Of a stretch of 64,000 nt of DNA, positions 30,884 to 41,137 are shown in pieces. The DNA comes from Lithodes maja (lineage: Eukaryota > Arthropoda > Malacostraca > Decapoda > Lithodidae): positions 95,202-159,201 of the forward strand of contig JBAKBP010003164.1 in assembly GCA_037953745.1 (NCBI GenBank), given 5' to 3'. Made by a program: the position numbers and the translations under genes. The notes beneath the pieces are model-generated. The model saw nothing but the letters and a program-made list of their open reading frames with translations, was not told where the DNA came from and made no database searches. The stretch's first letter is position 1, and every line of letters begins with the position of its first letter.

Positions 30884-32250
30884 TTTTTTGAACCTACAAA
30901 ATTGGTGTTCTCAATAACTTTATTTCTCTGAACTGTCATTAAAGGACAATTTCTACTCGAGGCGAAATGATTTGGCGGCTCCGTAACTGATGTGGAGCTC
31001 ATACAATTTATACATTTGGGGGAAGTCTTGTTGGTGCAGTCTTTTGAGTTATGAGTACCGGCACAGAAGTTGCATTTTGGATCCTCATTTTTCCGAAAAC
31101 ACCTGTCACTGGTATGACCAAAGCCCTGGCAATGGTAACATTGTGTTACCCAGAAGCGATCGTATGCACGACATCTCACAAGTCCAACATACACAGAATT
31201 GCCATCATCCACAATGGAAGAGCGTATTTCAGGTGACATTTTTACTACCGCAGTCTTAGTGTGTGCATCACTCTTTTGCTTAGTGAATAGCAAATTCATA
31301 GCTAAGCCATCGTCGACCAGGGACTTTATTCTTGGGTTCTTGTTGAGGATGCTGGGAATGATCTCATTATCCTCAGCGTCATTAGCAATGCCTACCAGAG
31401 TCATTTTTGGCATCATCTTCTTTGGTTCGGAGACACTGAAGGCACTGTCCACCCCCAAACACTGATTGATGGCCCTTTCTGCATCTTCTTTGGCTTTCTT
31501 GGATGGAAGTCGTACCACCAGTACACCTGAATCAGTTCTAGTTAACTTGTTAACCGGAACCGAAGCCAAAGCAGTCTCGATTGCCTTTGTATCTGGTGGG
31601 CTTACTGGCTCGGAGGATCGGTCTTTTGGCTTCACTACCAGGACCTGATGGTCCCAGACAGTTTTTTTCTTTCCACCATCTACCACCTCAGTGGTGCGTT
31701 TGGTCGGCTCCTTTTTGGTCTCTACTGTTTCCCTCACTACCTTTTCCTTGCTCTTCAAAACCTGCACTACATTCTTCTCAAACTCTCTTTTCTCTTTTTC
31801 TCTCTCTTCCACCTGCTCCTTCATGATTTCTTCCAATGCATCCACCTTAGCATTCCCCACCCTTGTCCACTCATTTTTCTCCTCACTTATTACTCCCTTT
31901 ACTTTCTCACTTAAATGGCCCTCATACTCCTTTAGCTGCTCCTTGAGTGCCATGTTCTCTGCCTCCAGCTCATCTACTTTCCTCATCACAGCATCTAGGT
32001 TAGCAATTAATGGCCCATCTGCAGTTGCTACTGAACTGGCTCCACATATTTCTGTCAGTGACTCCACCTTCACACCTATATCTCTCCTCCAATTCTCCAT
32101 AACTCCCTTCCATCTTAACAGACCCATCATCTGTCTCTTCAGCACAGTCAATTGATCCTCCACTTCATTACCCCCTGCCAGAAATCCCTCAAATTCATAG
32201 CTCTCTTCATCTCCCAATAAACTCTGCCTCCGTTTGCCTTGGCCGGCCAT
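30880..32250 (-). CDS. LINE-3 ORF1: coiled-coil, CCHC zinc-knuckle protein
   Basis: A 456-residue gag-like nucleic-acid-binding protein. It starts at ATG 32250 (MAGQGKRRQSLLGDEESYE). Residues about 85-185 are highly charged with heptad-like Leu/Glu/Lys spacing (coiled coil, multimerisation). Residues about 225-370 form an RNA-binding-like fold segment (GVLVVRLPSKKAKEDAERAI). The C-terminus has zinc knuckles CYHCQGFGHTSDRC (CCHC), CNFCAGTHNSKDC and CINC...NHFASSRNC. Such ORF1 proteins coat LINE RNA. It ends TCA-AAA-AAC-TGA with ORF2 open in the -1 frame. Confidence 0.9.
   Translation of the reverse strand: MAGQGKRRQSLLGDEESYEFEGFLAGGNEVEDQLTVLKRQMMGLLRWKGVMENWRRDIGVKVESLTEICGASSVATADGPLIANLDAVMRKVDELEAENMALKEQLKEYEGHLSEKVKGVISEEKNEWTRVGNAKVDALEEIMKEQVEEREKEKREFEKNVVQVLKSKEKVVRETVETKKEPTKRTTEVVDGGKKKTVWDHQVLVVKPKDRSSEPVSPPDTKAIETALASVPVNKLTRTDSGVLVVRLPSKKAKEDAERAINQCLGVDSAFSVSEPKKMMPKMTLVGIANDAEDNEIIPSILNKNPRIKSLVDDGLAMNLLFTKQKSDAHTKTAVVKMSPEIRSSIVDDGNSVYVGLVRCRAYDRFWVTQCYHCQGFGHTSDRCFRKNEDPKCNFCAGTHNSKDCTNKTSPKCINCMSSTSVTEPPNHFASSRNCPLMTVQRNKVIENTNFVGSKN
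30883..30889 (-). promoter_or_regulatory. Candidate -1 frameshift heptamer A AAA AAC
   Basis: The ORF1 codons read TCA AAA AAC TGA, so AAAAAAC is in the X-XXY-YYZ register of a canonical -1 slippery site and is directly followed by the ORF1 stop. ORF2 is open in the -1 frame. A small hairpin (CCGGT-TGAA-ACTGG) lies about 19 bases downstream, farther than usual for a stimulator. Confidence 0.65.
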
Positions 32251-32483
32251 TGTTTATATTTATGTAGCCTACAGTTAAAAATATACAAAACACTTAATAA
32301 AATTACAGTAAAATTAAACTACTACCTGGGATAAACCCAGGTAGCGCCGTCCCCGTTTGTGTCACCCTATCTTGAAAAAAGAACAAATGGAAAAAATAAA
32401 TAGAAATGGGTGTTTGCGAGGTCACCACGAGCAGGTGGGGTACGACTTGATTACCCGGTACCTTCCTAAGAAGGTAACCCAAC

Positions 32484-32613
32484 CGAGGTGTCGCAAGTAC
32501 TAGGCAAAGATGGAATTGAAAACTTTAACCGTGTTTTGGGCCTTCAGCAGTAGCAGATACGTCACTCGGAAAACTAAACCTCATTGGTTACGATACTGCC
32601 ACTGCGCAAAGCT
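32484..32613 (-). ncRNA. U4 snRNA-derived sequence at the LINE-3 5' end
   Basis: Read on the minus strand from 32613, 38 of the first 39 bases equal the start of metazoan U4 snRNA (AGCTTTGCGC.., GGCAGTATCGTAACCAATGA, GGTTTA), followed by a diverged TCCGAG..TGCTA region to about 32550. On the opposite strand, 32516-32532 reads AATTGAAAACTTTAACC, a later U4 block, preceded by CCGAGGTG, so the two U4-like parts converge and would fold back. This is a U4-derived pseudogene or chimeric LINE leader, not a working U4 gene, because the 3' half with the Sm site is missing in the sense direction. Confidence 0.7.
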
Positions 32614-32894
32614 AACCAATACCAAGCTAACCCTCACATAACACCAAGTATATGTCCCTAGTACCTAGTATTTGGGATACAATACGAACCCTTACATAAC
32701 ACCTAGTATATGTCCCTAGTACCCAGTACGTGGGATACAAAACTAACCTTCACCTAGCATATGTCCCTCACTCAGTACACCTTTCACCCTCACTACCGTT
32801 CGTGAGTCTTCATACATATTCATTATCACACGCACCAGCCACTCCTCTACGCCAAATTTTCTCCTAGCCTACTGCACAACTTTTTACTTTCAGT
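32614..32894 (-). pseudogene. Satellite-like units and LINE fragment
   Basis: AACACC..AGTATATGTCCCTAG units run to about 32770. Then CACCTTTCACCCTCACTACC to GCCTACTGCACAACTTTTT follows, a segment that recurs at 34105-34210 and is the reverse strand of a degenerate LINE RT. No open frame remains. Confidence 0.55.
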
Positions 32895-33513
32895 AGAGAC
32901 GTGATTTTCCGGGCCCGTCGCAAGACCACCGTCTCAACCGAGCCGTCGCAAGATCATCACAGGACAGGAAAAACAACACAGGCTTGCTCCAAGCCAGCAC
33001 ACATCTTACAAATATATAGGCTAGGCTATACAACTTCCATTTCATCGGAATAACATTCACCGCCAATTTAATTATCATAAGGATTATATAAATGCAATTC
33101 TGATATGAAAAAACAATCGGTAAATAGCATAGCCTAGGCCTAGTCAAAGCTGGGGTTTGTTGTTGTTTCGTGGACAAAATTTGACCAAGCGTACTGTCCC
33201 ACATTAATTTATTATCAACAATTGGATATACGTTACTGTGGGCTCTTATTACTCTACTTCCTAATAATAGGCAAGTAAATTATAACATAATGTTTGGATA
33301 AACAAATATACCGAAATAAATTAGAATGGAGAAACAGTAAGTTGAGTGAGATGTTTCAGCTTGCCGTCAACCCAGCTCCGGAGCTCTTTTGCCGTCGCAA
33401 GAGAATATTGGTGTCTCGCTTGCTAAAGGTGGGCTTGCGACGGGACCAGAAAAACAGTTTTTCGGGTAGATCTTGCGACGGTGGTCTTGAGACGGGACCG
33501 GAAAAACACCTCT
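32895..33513. mobile_element. Fold-back MITE with CCGGTCCCGTC ends
   Basis: The left end (AGAGACGTGATTTTCCGG, CCCGTCGCAAGACCACCGTC) and the right end read in reverse (AGAGGTGTTTTTCCGGTCCC, GTCTCAAGACCACCGTC) are imperfect inverted repeats of about 40 bases, with further GTCGCAAGA copies inside. It splits the surrounding LINE fragment. No ORF. Confidence 0.7.
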
Positions 33514-35034
33514 TAGATATCTTTCCTGCAGCTGCCTGACTATGAAGTTATCATACCTTCAAAGACTCTCTCACACTCACAGACCTTCATGACTTGGCCA
33601 AGCATTTTCAGGCCTCTTATAGCAGTTGCAAGGGGAGCCTAACTCTGAAATCACTAGATAGTGCCTCCAGAACCATAAAAAAGAGGAGAGGGCTTAATTA
33701 ACACACTTCCCTGTTGGACTCCGACGTGAACTGAAAACTCATCACTCAGTACCCTCACGTAACACCTAGTATATGTCCCTAGTAACCTCCACCTAACACC
33801 TAGTATATGTCCCTAGTAACCAGTACATGGGATATAAAGCTAACCCTTACCAAATATCTAGTACCGTACTGTATATGTCAATCCAAAGTCCTCCTGCTAA
33901 CGAAGAAGTTCCTGAGGTTGGCGGGGCGTCTCCGTCGACTGCGGGGCATGGGTGCCCTCCCCTGAAATCTACGATGTCCCCGTCCTCCCTGTGAAACCTC
34001 TCCACCCTGGGGTCCTTTCCGCCCGGATAGGGTGACATAAGCTTCACAGCTTCACTACCCTATATCCTCAACAAGAAGTACTGTATATGTCCCTCACTCA
34101 GCTGTACACCTTTCACCCTCACTACCGTTCGTGAGTCCTCGTACATCTTCATTATCACATGCACCAGCCACTCCTCAACGCCAAGTTTTCTCCTAGCCTA
34201 CTGCACAACTTCTCTGGCCACCTTATCAAAGGCCTTCTCCCGGTCTGCAAACACAACATCAGATCCCTATCTTTTAAGTACATACAGTACATACAGTATC
34301 TTTCCCTTATCATACCTTCTAAGACTCTCTCACAGACCTTCATGACTTAGTCAAGCATTTTCAGGACCCTTATAGCAGTTCCCAGGGGAGCCCAACTCTG
34401 AAATCACCAGATAGTGCCTCCAGAACCATAAAAAAAAAGAGGAAAGGGCTTCATTAACACAGAGCCCTGGTGGACTCCGACGCGAACTGAAAACTCATCA
34501 CTCAGTACCGGTACATCTTTCACCCTCACTGCCGTTTGTGAGTCCTCATACATCTTCATTATCACACAAATACCTTCATGACTTGGATTGTGCCGTGTCC
34601 TAGCATGAAACCAAACTGCATATCGTCAATATCATACCTTCAAAGACTTTCTCACAGACCTTCATGACTTGATCAAGTATTTTCAGGCCCCTATAATTTT
34701 CCCTATCCAATGAGTCCCCTTTGCTCGTATACAGTATATAATATACTTTTGTGCCATTCATCAGAGATTACTTCCTCTCTGATGATGAAGTTAATTAGCT
34801 CATTGAACACACCTACTCCTTTCTCACCTGAGGCCTTAATCATCTCGGCTAGAATGCCAGAGCATCCTGCAGCTTTTCTGTCCTTCATTAAGTTATTGCA
34901 CTGCTTACAAAAGCTGGCAGAATCACAGGGAGGGGGGAGTATTGGCTTTTCATTGCTAAGCTTCTCTATTCCATTCAAATTCCATGTTGAATAATCTTTC
35001 GTAGTGTATCACAAAATTATTTTACAATGGAAAT
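33514..35034 (-). pseudogene. Degenerate LINE fragments, several partial copies
   Basis: The minus strand shows MKVCERVLEGMIRERY (about 34343-34290) and, in 34703-34978, KDRKAAGCSGILAEMIKASGEKG followed by VISDEWHKS, which are RT blocks of a LINE different from LINE-1 to LINE-5. The CTTCATGACTTGG..CAAGCATTTTCAGG block is present at 33580, 34340 and 34660, so three overlapping pieces are arranged in series. Satellite-like AGTATATGTCCCTAG units lie between them. All frames are broken. Confidence 0.6.
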
Positions 35035-35450
35035 GTGGTGATGGGCTGGTCTATCAGAGTGAGAACTGAGCAATCTCTGCCATACCCATAGCTTACTCTG
35101 ACTGTTCCTTTTACTTATATATTTTCTAGATCTCAAGTGACGGCGTCTCTAACGTGGATTGACCTCCCAATCTACCAAGATTGGAAGCCAAAGCGTCACA
35201 TTTTTCCCGTGCCCCTCAACTTTCTCTTCATAATAGCTGACGGACACAGGGCCCTGGGTGGGGCTTTGGTTTCCCGGGCGTTTCCGCACCCTCCTCAGCT
35301 CCCCGCCATGGAGTGGCTTCGGTCACCCAGGCTTTATTGTGGTCGGCGGGGAGGGTTCTGTGGGGGCGCTCGGTTATGGCCTTGGCCTTGCTCGGGGCCT
35401 TGGGGCTGTTCGGCCAGGCAGCTTGGGGAACAACAACAACAACAACAACA
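35035..35450 (+). mobile_element. SINE-like element with (AAC)n tail, copy b
   Basis: Same family as copy a. It lies in the duplicated segment and represents the same insertion as copy d (60425), flanked by ACAATGGAAA-type sequence on both sides, but it lacks the first about 110 bases seen in copy d. Confidence 0.85.
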
Positions 35451-36706
35451 ATGGAAAATAATGCATGAGGAGGGCTGGGTAGGCCTATTAGTATTTTGTG
35501 AAATAACTTAAATTAGGTTAGGCTATACTATACTTCATTAGGTTATTAGGCCTATGAGAAACCAGGCCTAGGCCTAGCTTAATTTTATTTCACTGCTCAA
35601 CATATTTTTTTATTTTTTTTTGCTTTTGAGCTCTGCATAGGGCTATATTCAGGTAGGCTTGGGTTTTAGTAAAATTGCATTAGGCTATGCTACATATTTT
35701 TACTTCTATTGGAAAGCACAGGCCTACACAATAGTACACATGTTAAAGAATTTAACCTAGCCTACCACAATTTAGCCTAGACTGAAAGGACAAACAAAAA
35801 TAGGCTAGGCTAATTGCAGCTAAATAATTTAGCCTAGCCTCACCAATTTAGCCTAGACTGAAAAACAAAACAAAAATAGGCTAATTGCAGTTTTGGTAAG
35901 AGTTGTAGTTGTGGGCATACCAAAAGCTTTGTTTATATAGCCTAGTCGCACGCTCGCAGTTAGGCCTACATTCGCTTCTAATTTAACTGATGGGGTAAAC
36001 TTGGTAAAGCCACCCGCAATCCGCCGGCCGGTAACAAAACAATTTACCCAACGCCTGGCCGTGAGATACAATAATGGGTTGAAGGGGCTTTATCCCCCTA
36101 TGACTTATTGTCATCATCATCTATATCACCAGCAGGGGCAAATAACCACAGTCAAATTAGATGCGAATGTAACTGCGAGCGTGCGACTACGTAAATAAAG
36201 GGGACGATAGACCCGCTAACACAACTCTTAACGCATTTTTTCCTAATGTACTGTATTAAGATTTTTTTATATTTATGACCTCAACAGTTGAAAGATGACA
36301 ATTTTATGGTTTATTTTAGGCTATACAAAAACATTTGCTTTGTAACTTAGATACTCATATTTATGCTTATAATTGCAGTACGAGTGGGTTTTTTCTTTTT
36401 ATATGTAGGCCTAGGCTAAACAAATGTTAGTTTTGGTTTTATAGGCTAAACTAGGCTGAATTTATGCTAATAAATATTAATTGGAGGGAGCAAATCTGTC
36501 AAGGAATAGCCTAGATGTGGAAATTTACAGCCAATTTGCTCTAGCCCTTTTTGAGATACAGAGGTTAGAGATCGTTGGATACAATAATATGTTGAGGGGG
36601 TCAATCGCCCCCCATGACATATTGTCATCATCATATATATTGCCAGCAGGGGGCAAATAGCCTAGGCCTAGCCTAACTACAAAAAAAAATCGCCGTCAAA
36701 ATAGAC

Positions 36707-37700
36707 GCGAACTTATATTAACTACGGCGATCGACCATTGCCCGCACCGGCCGTCCCCCGGTTATTGTTGAGGTCCTGAGGAACCGTATGACTTTGACGA
36801 GCTCTTCCCTCCGCTGTCTCCGCATCCCATGTATCGTTGCACGGTACCCCTTCCCCTCCACATCCTACATCTGGTCGTTCTACATATGCCTCCTAAGCCT
36901 CGCCTAGTCCCGTCACTGAGCATGTGGATGGGCGTCCCTTTCTGGCTTCAAAGATGGATTCCTTCCGACAGCTCCTACTGGATTGTCTGGGGTTGGTTGA
37001 TAAGGGCACCTCGCTTCAAGACATTCCTCTGGCCCTAGTACCGTGGTTTGTAGGTCTCTGGTTCACCACCTGATGACCTGCTATTGGGTTGTTGCCTTTA
37101 CAGTGTTACGGTTCTACGAATGACCTAGAATGAAAGTGACACGGTGGTGAATTTTAACCTTAACTATAAACTAATTTAATTGTGACATAGGATCTCCGCG
37201 ACCGCGAATTTATATTAACTACGGCGATCGACCATTGCCCGCACCGGCCGTCCGCCGGTTATTGTTGAGGTCCTGAGGAACCGTATGACTTTGACAAGCT
37301 CTTCCCTCCGCAGTCTCCGCATCCCATGTATCGTCATACGGTACCTCTTCCCCTCCACATCCTACATCTGGTCGTCCTACATATGCCTCCTAAGCCTCGC
37401 CTCGTCCCGTTACCGAGCATGTGGATGGGCGTCCCTTTCTGTCTTCAAAGATGGATTCCTTCCGACAGCTCCTACTGGATTGTCTGGGGTTGGTTGATAA
37501 GGGCACCTCGCTTCAAGACATTGCTCTGGCCCTAGTACCGTGGTTTGTAGGTCTCTGGTTCACCACCTGATGACCTGCTATTGGGTTGTTGCCTTTACAG
37601 TGTTACGGTTCTATGAATGACCTAGAATGAAAGTGACACGGTGGTGAATTTTAACCTTAACTATAAACTAATTTAATTGTGACATAGGATCTCCGCGACT
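36707..37700 (+). repeat. 497-bp tandem duplication
   Basis: GCGAACTTATATTAACTACGG at 36707 (21 bases; core TATATTAACTACGG) recurs at 37204, giving a period of 497. The unit includes a frame reading VDGRPFLASKMDSFRQLLLD and ends GACATAGGATCTCCGCGA. The sister segment has the unit once (62203 on). CGCGA at the junction may be the microhomology used. Confidence 0.88.
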
Positions 37701-38159
37701 ACGGTAGGGCCGGAGTGGGCGAGTATTCGTCTGAGGTTGCCCCAAGACAAGACAAGACAAATTCTAGTGCTGGTTTTACTCAGATTTTGTGAGTTTTAAT
37801 TTAGCCTAGCCTAGGCCTAAGAGTTCAGAAAATTTGCAAAATGCACCCCATACTAGCCTACCCATAGCCTAATAGGCCTAGTGATTCTTTTTTGGCAGAC
37901 CACCCACAAATTTTCATATAGCCTAGGCCTAGGCTAGCCTAAGTTCTGGAATGCATGTTGGAATAGCCTTCCTATAAACTGTAGGCTAGGCTACTTCCTT
38001 TTAATTTAAGTTTGATTCTTTGGAAAAATCTATTAGGCCTAGACCAGGGCAGGAAAGTAACATTTAAAATGACGTGTAAAAAGTCGTCCATAAACGGCGG
38101 GCCGCTATGTTATTGTAATTTGGGAGCTTATTTCGTCTGTTGATTGACTTTGTCCTTAA

Positions 38160-38706
38160 CCTCTGAAGTGCTGACGTATTTGAGGTTTTTCGTCACTAAA
38201 ATATTCATTGTACCATTAATAGCATTAATAATTATCCATATGCGCCTATTATGGGTTGATTATAAAGGTATTAACCTGAAACAACAATAAAACGAGTGAA
38301 AACAGCGTTTGGATGGTCAAAATCGGAGATATAGCCCGCGAGTTGTATAATGTATGGGTGAGGCAAGCTACCTTCCCGCCAATTTTCCCCAAGGCCACTG
38401 TGACACAGTCGATCGATACTCTCTCTCTCTCTCTTGCACTCGATGGCCATCAGTGATGACAACACCCTGCTTGCAACTCGCTAATGTTAGCACGAAAATA
38501 TACCTCAGAATAAGGGAATAATAGGGAAAATAGGTGATAACTGAGGAATAGGAGGAAAGTGGGGAAGGAGGGGAGGTAGAGGACTGAGATTTTGCATGGC
38601 CCAGGGGCCAAAAAAAAAAAAAAAAAAATAAAAATATTTTTTTTTCTATGTAAAAAGTTGATTTTTAGTTTTACTTACTCAGGAGAGTCTTCCCGCAGCT
38701 CCCGGG
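38160..38706 (-). mobile_element. TTAA-flanked MITE, copy 3, with empty sister site
   Basis: Reverse-orientation copy of the 2047/25840 element. TTAA lies at 38156-38159 and 38707-38710. The sister segment reads TTTGTCC-TTAA-TTGGGGATCC (63152-63171) without it. A deletion of about 40 bases near the CCCGGG end relative to the other copies falls between two CTGCGGG repeats. Confidence 0.93.
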
Positions 38707-39267
38707 TTAATTGGGGATCCTATGAATTAGCACAGATGATGATGACTTACCGTACATCATAATACGTGACGGGCCGACGTGGGGGTGCAGAGCCGCAGAG
38801 ACCCCCTCAACATATTTGGTGTCCCACAGTAACTTTTAATGGGATGGATGTAGTTACCGGGTGTACGGTCGTCATGTTTACATAGGGCGATCGTCGCGGT
38901 TAACTTCGCGTCTATTTTGACGTCTATTTTTTTCGGCATATTTCATTTTATTCACTTCCTTTTATATTTAGGCTATAATCTAGCTTTGGCACGACAATAA
39001 CCCTAACCTAGTCTTTCTTAAAGATTCTTCTAATCTTCCAGTAGCCTATAGCCTAATTTAGGTCATTTTTAAAGGCACACAATTAAATGGTTGGTATTTT
39101 AAACGACACTACTGCAGCATTATGAGAAACAATTTATTAGAGATAATAGGCAACAATAGATTCGCCATATTTTTCTCCATAAGCTATAGTCCGCATGGAG
39201 GATTTTTGTTATCGACAAATTGAAAAAATTCCCACTTCACAGACAAAATAGACAAATACACCAAAAA

Positions 39268-39340
39268 TTGGGGTGTGGGGGCAGCAGCCCCCACCCATAA
39301 TAGCCTACTATAATAGGTTAGGTAAGGTTGTTAGGTTAGA
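39268..39340 (+). repeat. Hairpin module with TTAGG-like tail
   Basis: GTGGGGGCAGCAGCCCCCAC followed by CCATAATAGCC and TTAGGTAAGGTTG, as at 16.55, 58.47, 60.06 and 63.72 kb. Confidence 0.75.
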
Positions 39341-39845
39341 CTAGGGTAATGTCCTTTCAAAGGGGTATAGGCCTATTAAACAATAGGATAGCCTATACCT
39401 GGTCAAGGGTAAGTCCTGCTGTAGTCAACTTGAATGCTACCTTAAATTGTAATATTAGACTAGGCATAGCCTATAGAAAAAATAGCCTAGCCTACTTATT
39501 TATTGTAGCCTATAATATAGGCCTAGCCGGGTAGAATGTAGAGTTCGGGCGTACCGCCACCATTGTTTACACTGCGCAGAGCGGCGACGGAAGCTTGCCA
39601 TCATGTTCCCGTCTATTTTGACTGCCATTGGATACAATATGTTGAGGGGAAGGCTTTGCGGCAATTTTTTTGGTTGTTTGCCCCCTACTGGCAATATATA
39701 TGATGATGACAACACGTCATGGGGGCAAAGCCCCCCTCAACATATTATTGTATCCAATGGCATTCAAAATAGACGGGAACATTATCGCAAGTGTCCGACG
39801 CCGACACCGCCGCCGTAATGTTTACATATGTCGATCACCGTGGTT

Positions 39846-40882
39846 AAAGGCTGGTTCACACATAGCCGAGTCGGTGCGCGAGTCCAACACGAGTCACACT
39901 CGTCGATTATCGCCGTCGCTGGAGGCTGAGTCGGCCGCGAGTAGCAATTGTTCCCGAGTCAAGGAGAGTGTAACACGAGTTAACTCGATTCAATACGAGT
40001 CAACACGTGTTCATGCAAGAGTCTGTACGAGTAACTGAGAGTCAAAACGAGTGTAACACGAACCCAACACGAGTGTCAAAAATTTGAAAAATAATGGCCA
40101 CATTCCAGGGCACGTAAACAAAGAGTATGGACGAGTCAACGCGATTGTTACACGGATCAACACGATTTTTATACGGATCAACACGAAAGACAACGCGTTG
40201 ACTCTCGTTGGATCTCTGTTGCACACGTGTTGACTCGTGTTACATCCATGTAAACTCTCGTTGATTCTTCCTACATTTTTGAAATAACAGTATTTCAAAT
40301 GACACTTACTTTTTCGTGTTACACTCGTGTTTTTTTCTCAGTGGATCGTGTTTACTCTTGTTTACTCATGTTTTCACTTGTGTTTGAATCGTGTAAACTC
40401 TGGCATCATGGGGGCACCAAATTTTGGCACTCACATTCGTGCTTTCTACTCTTGTTGATACGTGTTGCATGTGTGTTACATACGTGTTGTTGCGTGTAGA
40501 CACGTGTTGCTTCGTCAACGTCGAAATGATGACGAAAAGGACGAATCACCAAAGAGTGTTACACGGGTTTACACGAGTCAACACGAGTTAACACTAATAA
40601 CGAAGAGTTATTCAGAGTCAAACACGAGTTAACACGTATGTACACGAGTCTACACGTATTTAGGCCACACTCATGGGTACTCGCCACGGGACCCAAAAAT
40701 TTCATGCATGCATGACATTTTTGGACCCCGTGGCGAGTACCCACAAGTGTGTCGAGTATACACGAGCGTAGCACGAGTCTATACGAGTGTTGAGGAGTAT
40801 CGACGAGTCATTGCTGAATAGCAAAATTTCATCACTCGTGTTGGACTCGCGCACCGACTCGGCTATGTGTGAACCAGCCTTT
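39846..40882. mobile_element. Harbinger-like non-autonomous element with 49-bp perfect TIRs
   Basis: The TIRs (39846-39894 and 40834-40882) are perfect over 49 bases, starting AAAGGCTGGTTCACACATAG and ending CCAACACGAGT. The flank is TTA on both sides (allowing for one A), as expected for PIF/Harbinger insertions, and the host repeat is known uninterrupted elsewhere (GGTTAACTTCGCG at 63343). The interior holds no transposase but about 15 exact ACGAGT/ACTCGT strings and many variants, plus a 90-base palindrome at 40665-40752. Confidence 0.85.
40665..40752. repeat. Long palindrome centred on CATGCATGCATG
   Basis: Arms of about 38 bases (CACACTCATGGGTACTCGCC, ACGGGACCCAAAAAT and their reverse partners GTGGCGAGTACCCAC) differ at about four positions; the centre is CATGCATGCATG. 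It lies inside the Harbinger-like element. Confidence 0.85.
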
Positions 40883-41137
40883 AGTTCGCGTCTATTTTGA
40901 AGGCGTTTTTTTCGGTTATTTGCCTCCTGCTGGCAATATATATGATGATGACAATATGTCATGGGGGGGTGACCCCCCTCAACCTATTATTGTATCCAAA
41001 AGCAGTCAAATAGACGGGAACATGATGGCCAGCATCCGCCGCCGCTCCGCGTAGTGTAAACAAGGCTGGCGGTACACCCGAACTCTACATTCTACCCCAC
41101 TAATTTTCCAACTAGCATAACCGATGATTATCAATGA

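Larger units (their letters stand above)
26887..32613 (-). mobile_element. LINE-3: two-ORF L2/CR1-like retrotransposon interrupted by tandem SINEs
   Basis: On the minus strand the order is a 5' leader with U4-snRNA-like sequence (32613 downward), ORF1 (32250-30880), ORF2 starting in the -1 frame at the ORF1 stop, an 894-bp insertion in the RT region (28391-29284), the rest of ORF2 (to 27057), a 3' UTR and a (TTA)n tail ending at about 26887. Apart from the insertion both ORFs are open, so this is a young element inactivated by a still younger insertion. Confidence 0.88.
35035..39553 (+). repeat. Segmental duplication, copy A (partner 60537-64000)
   Basis: Colinear and highly similar to 60537-64000. 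The 1.05-kb length difference is explained by two events: a 497-bp tandem duplication (36707-37700) and the TTAA MITE (38160-38706 plus TTAA), leaving only a few bases of indels. No host gene is seen. The content is TAGGCCTA-rich DNA, the SINE-like element, the GATACAATA module and a retroelement-like stretch ending in an (ACAAG)n tail near 37745. Confidence 0.9.
39531..41098. mobile_element. hAT-like MITE with GGGTAGAATGTAG ends, interrupted
   Basis: The left end GGGTAGAATGTAGAGTTCGG and the right end (reverse) are inverted repeats that continue GTACCGCCA, TTTACACT and GAGCGGCG for about 60 bases. They belong to the family of the 8384 MITE. The 1037-bp Harbinger-like element sits inside. No target duplication is visible at the outer ends. 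Confidence 0.65.

Noticed and set aside
36829..37700. Short ORFs (about 69 codons) repeated at 36.8, 37.3 and 62.3 kb as a gene family
   Set aside because: They are copies of one repeat (tandem duplication plus segmental duplication) without recognisable domains.
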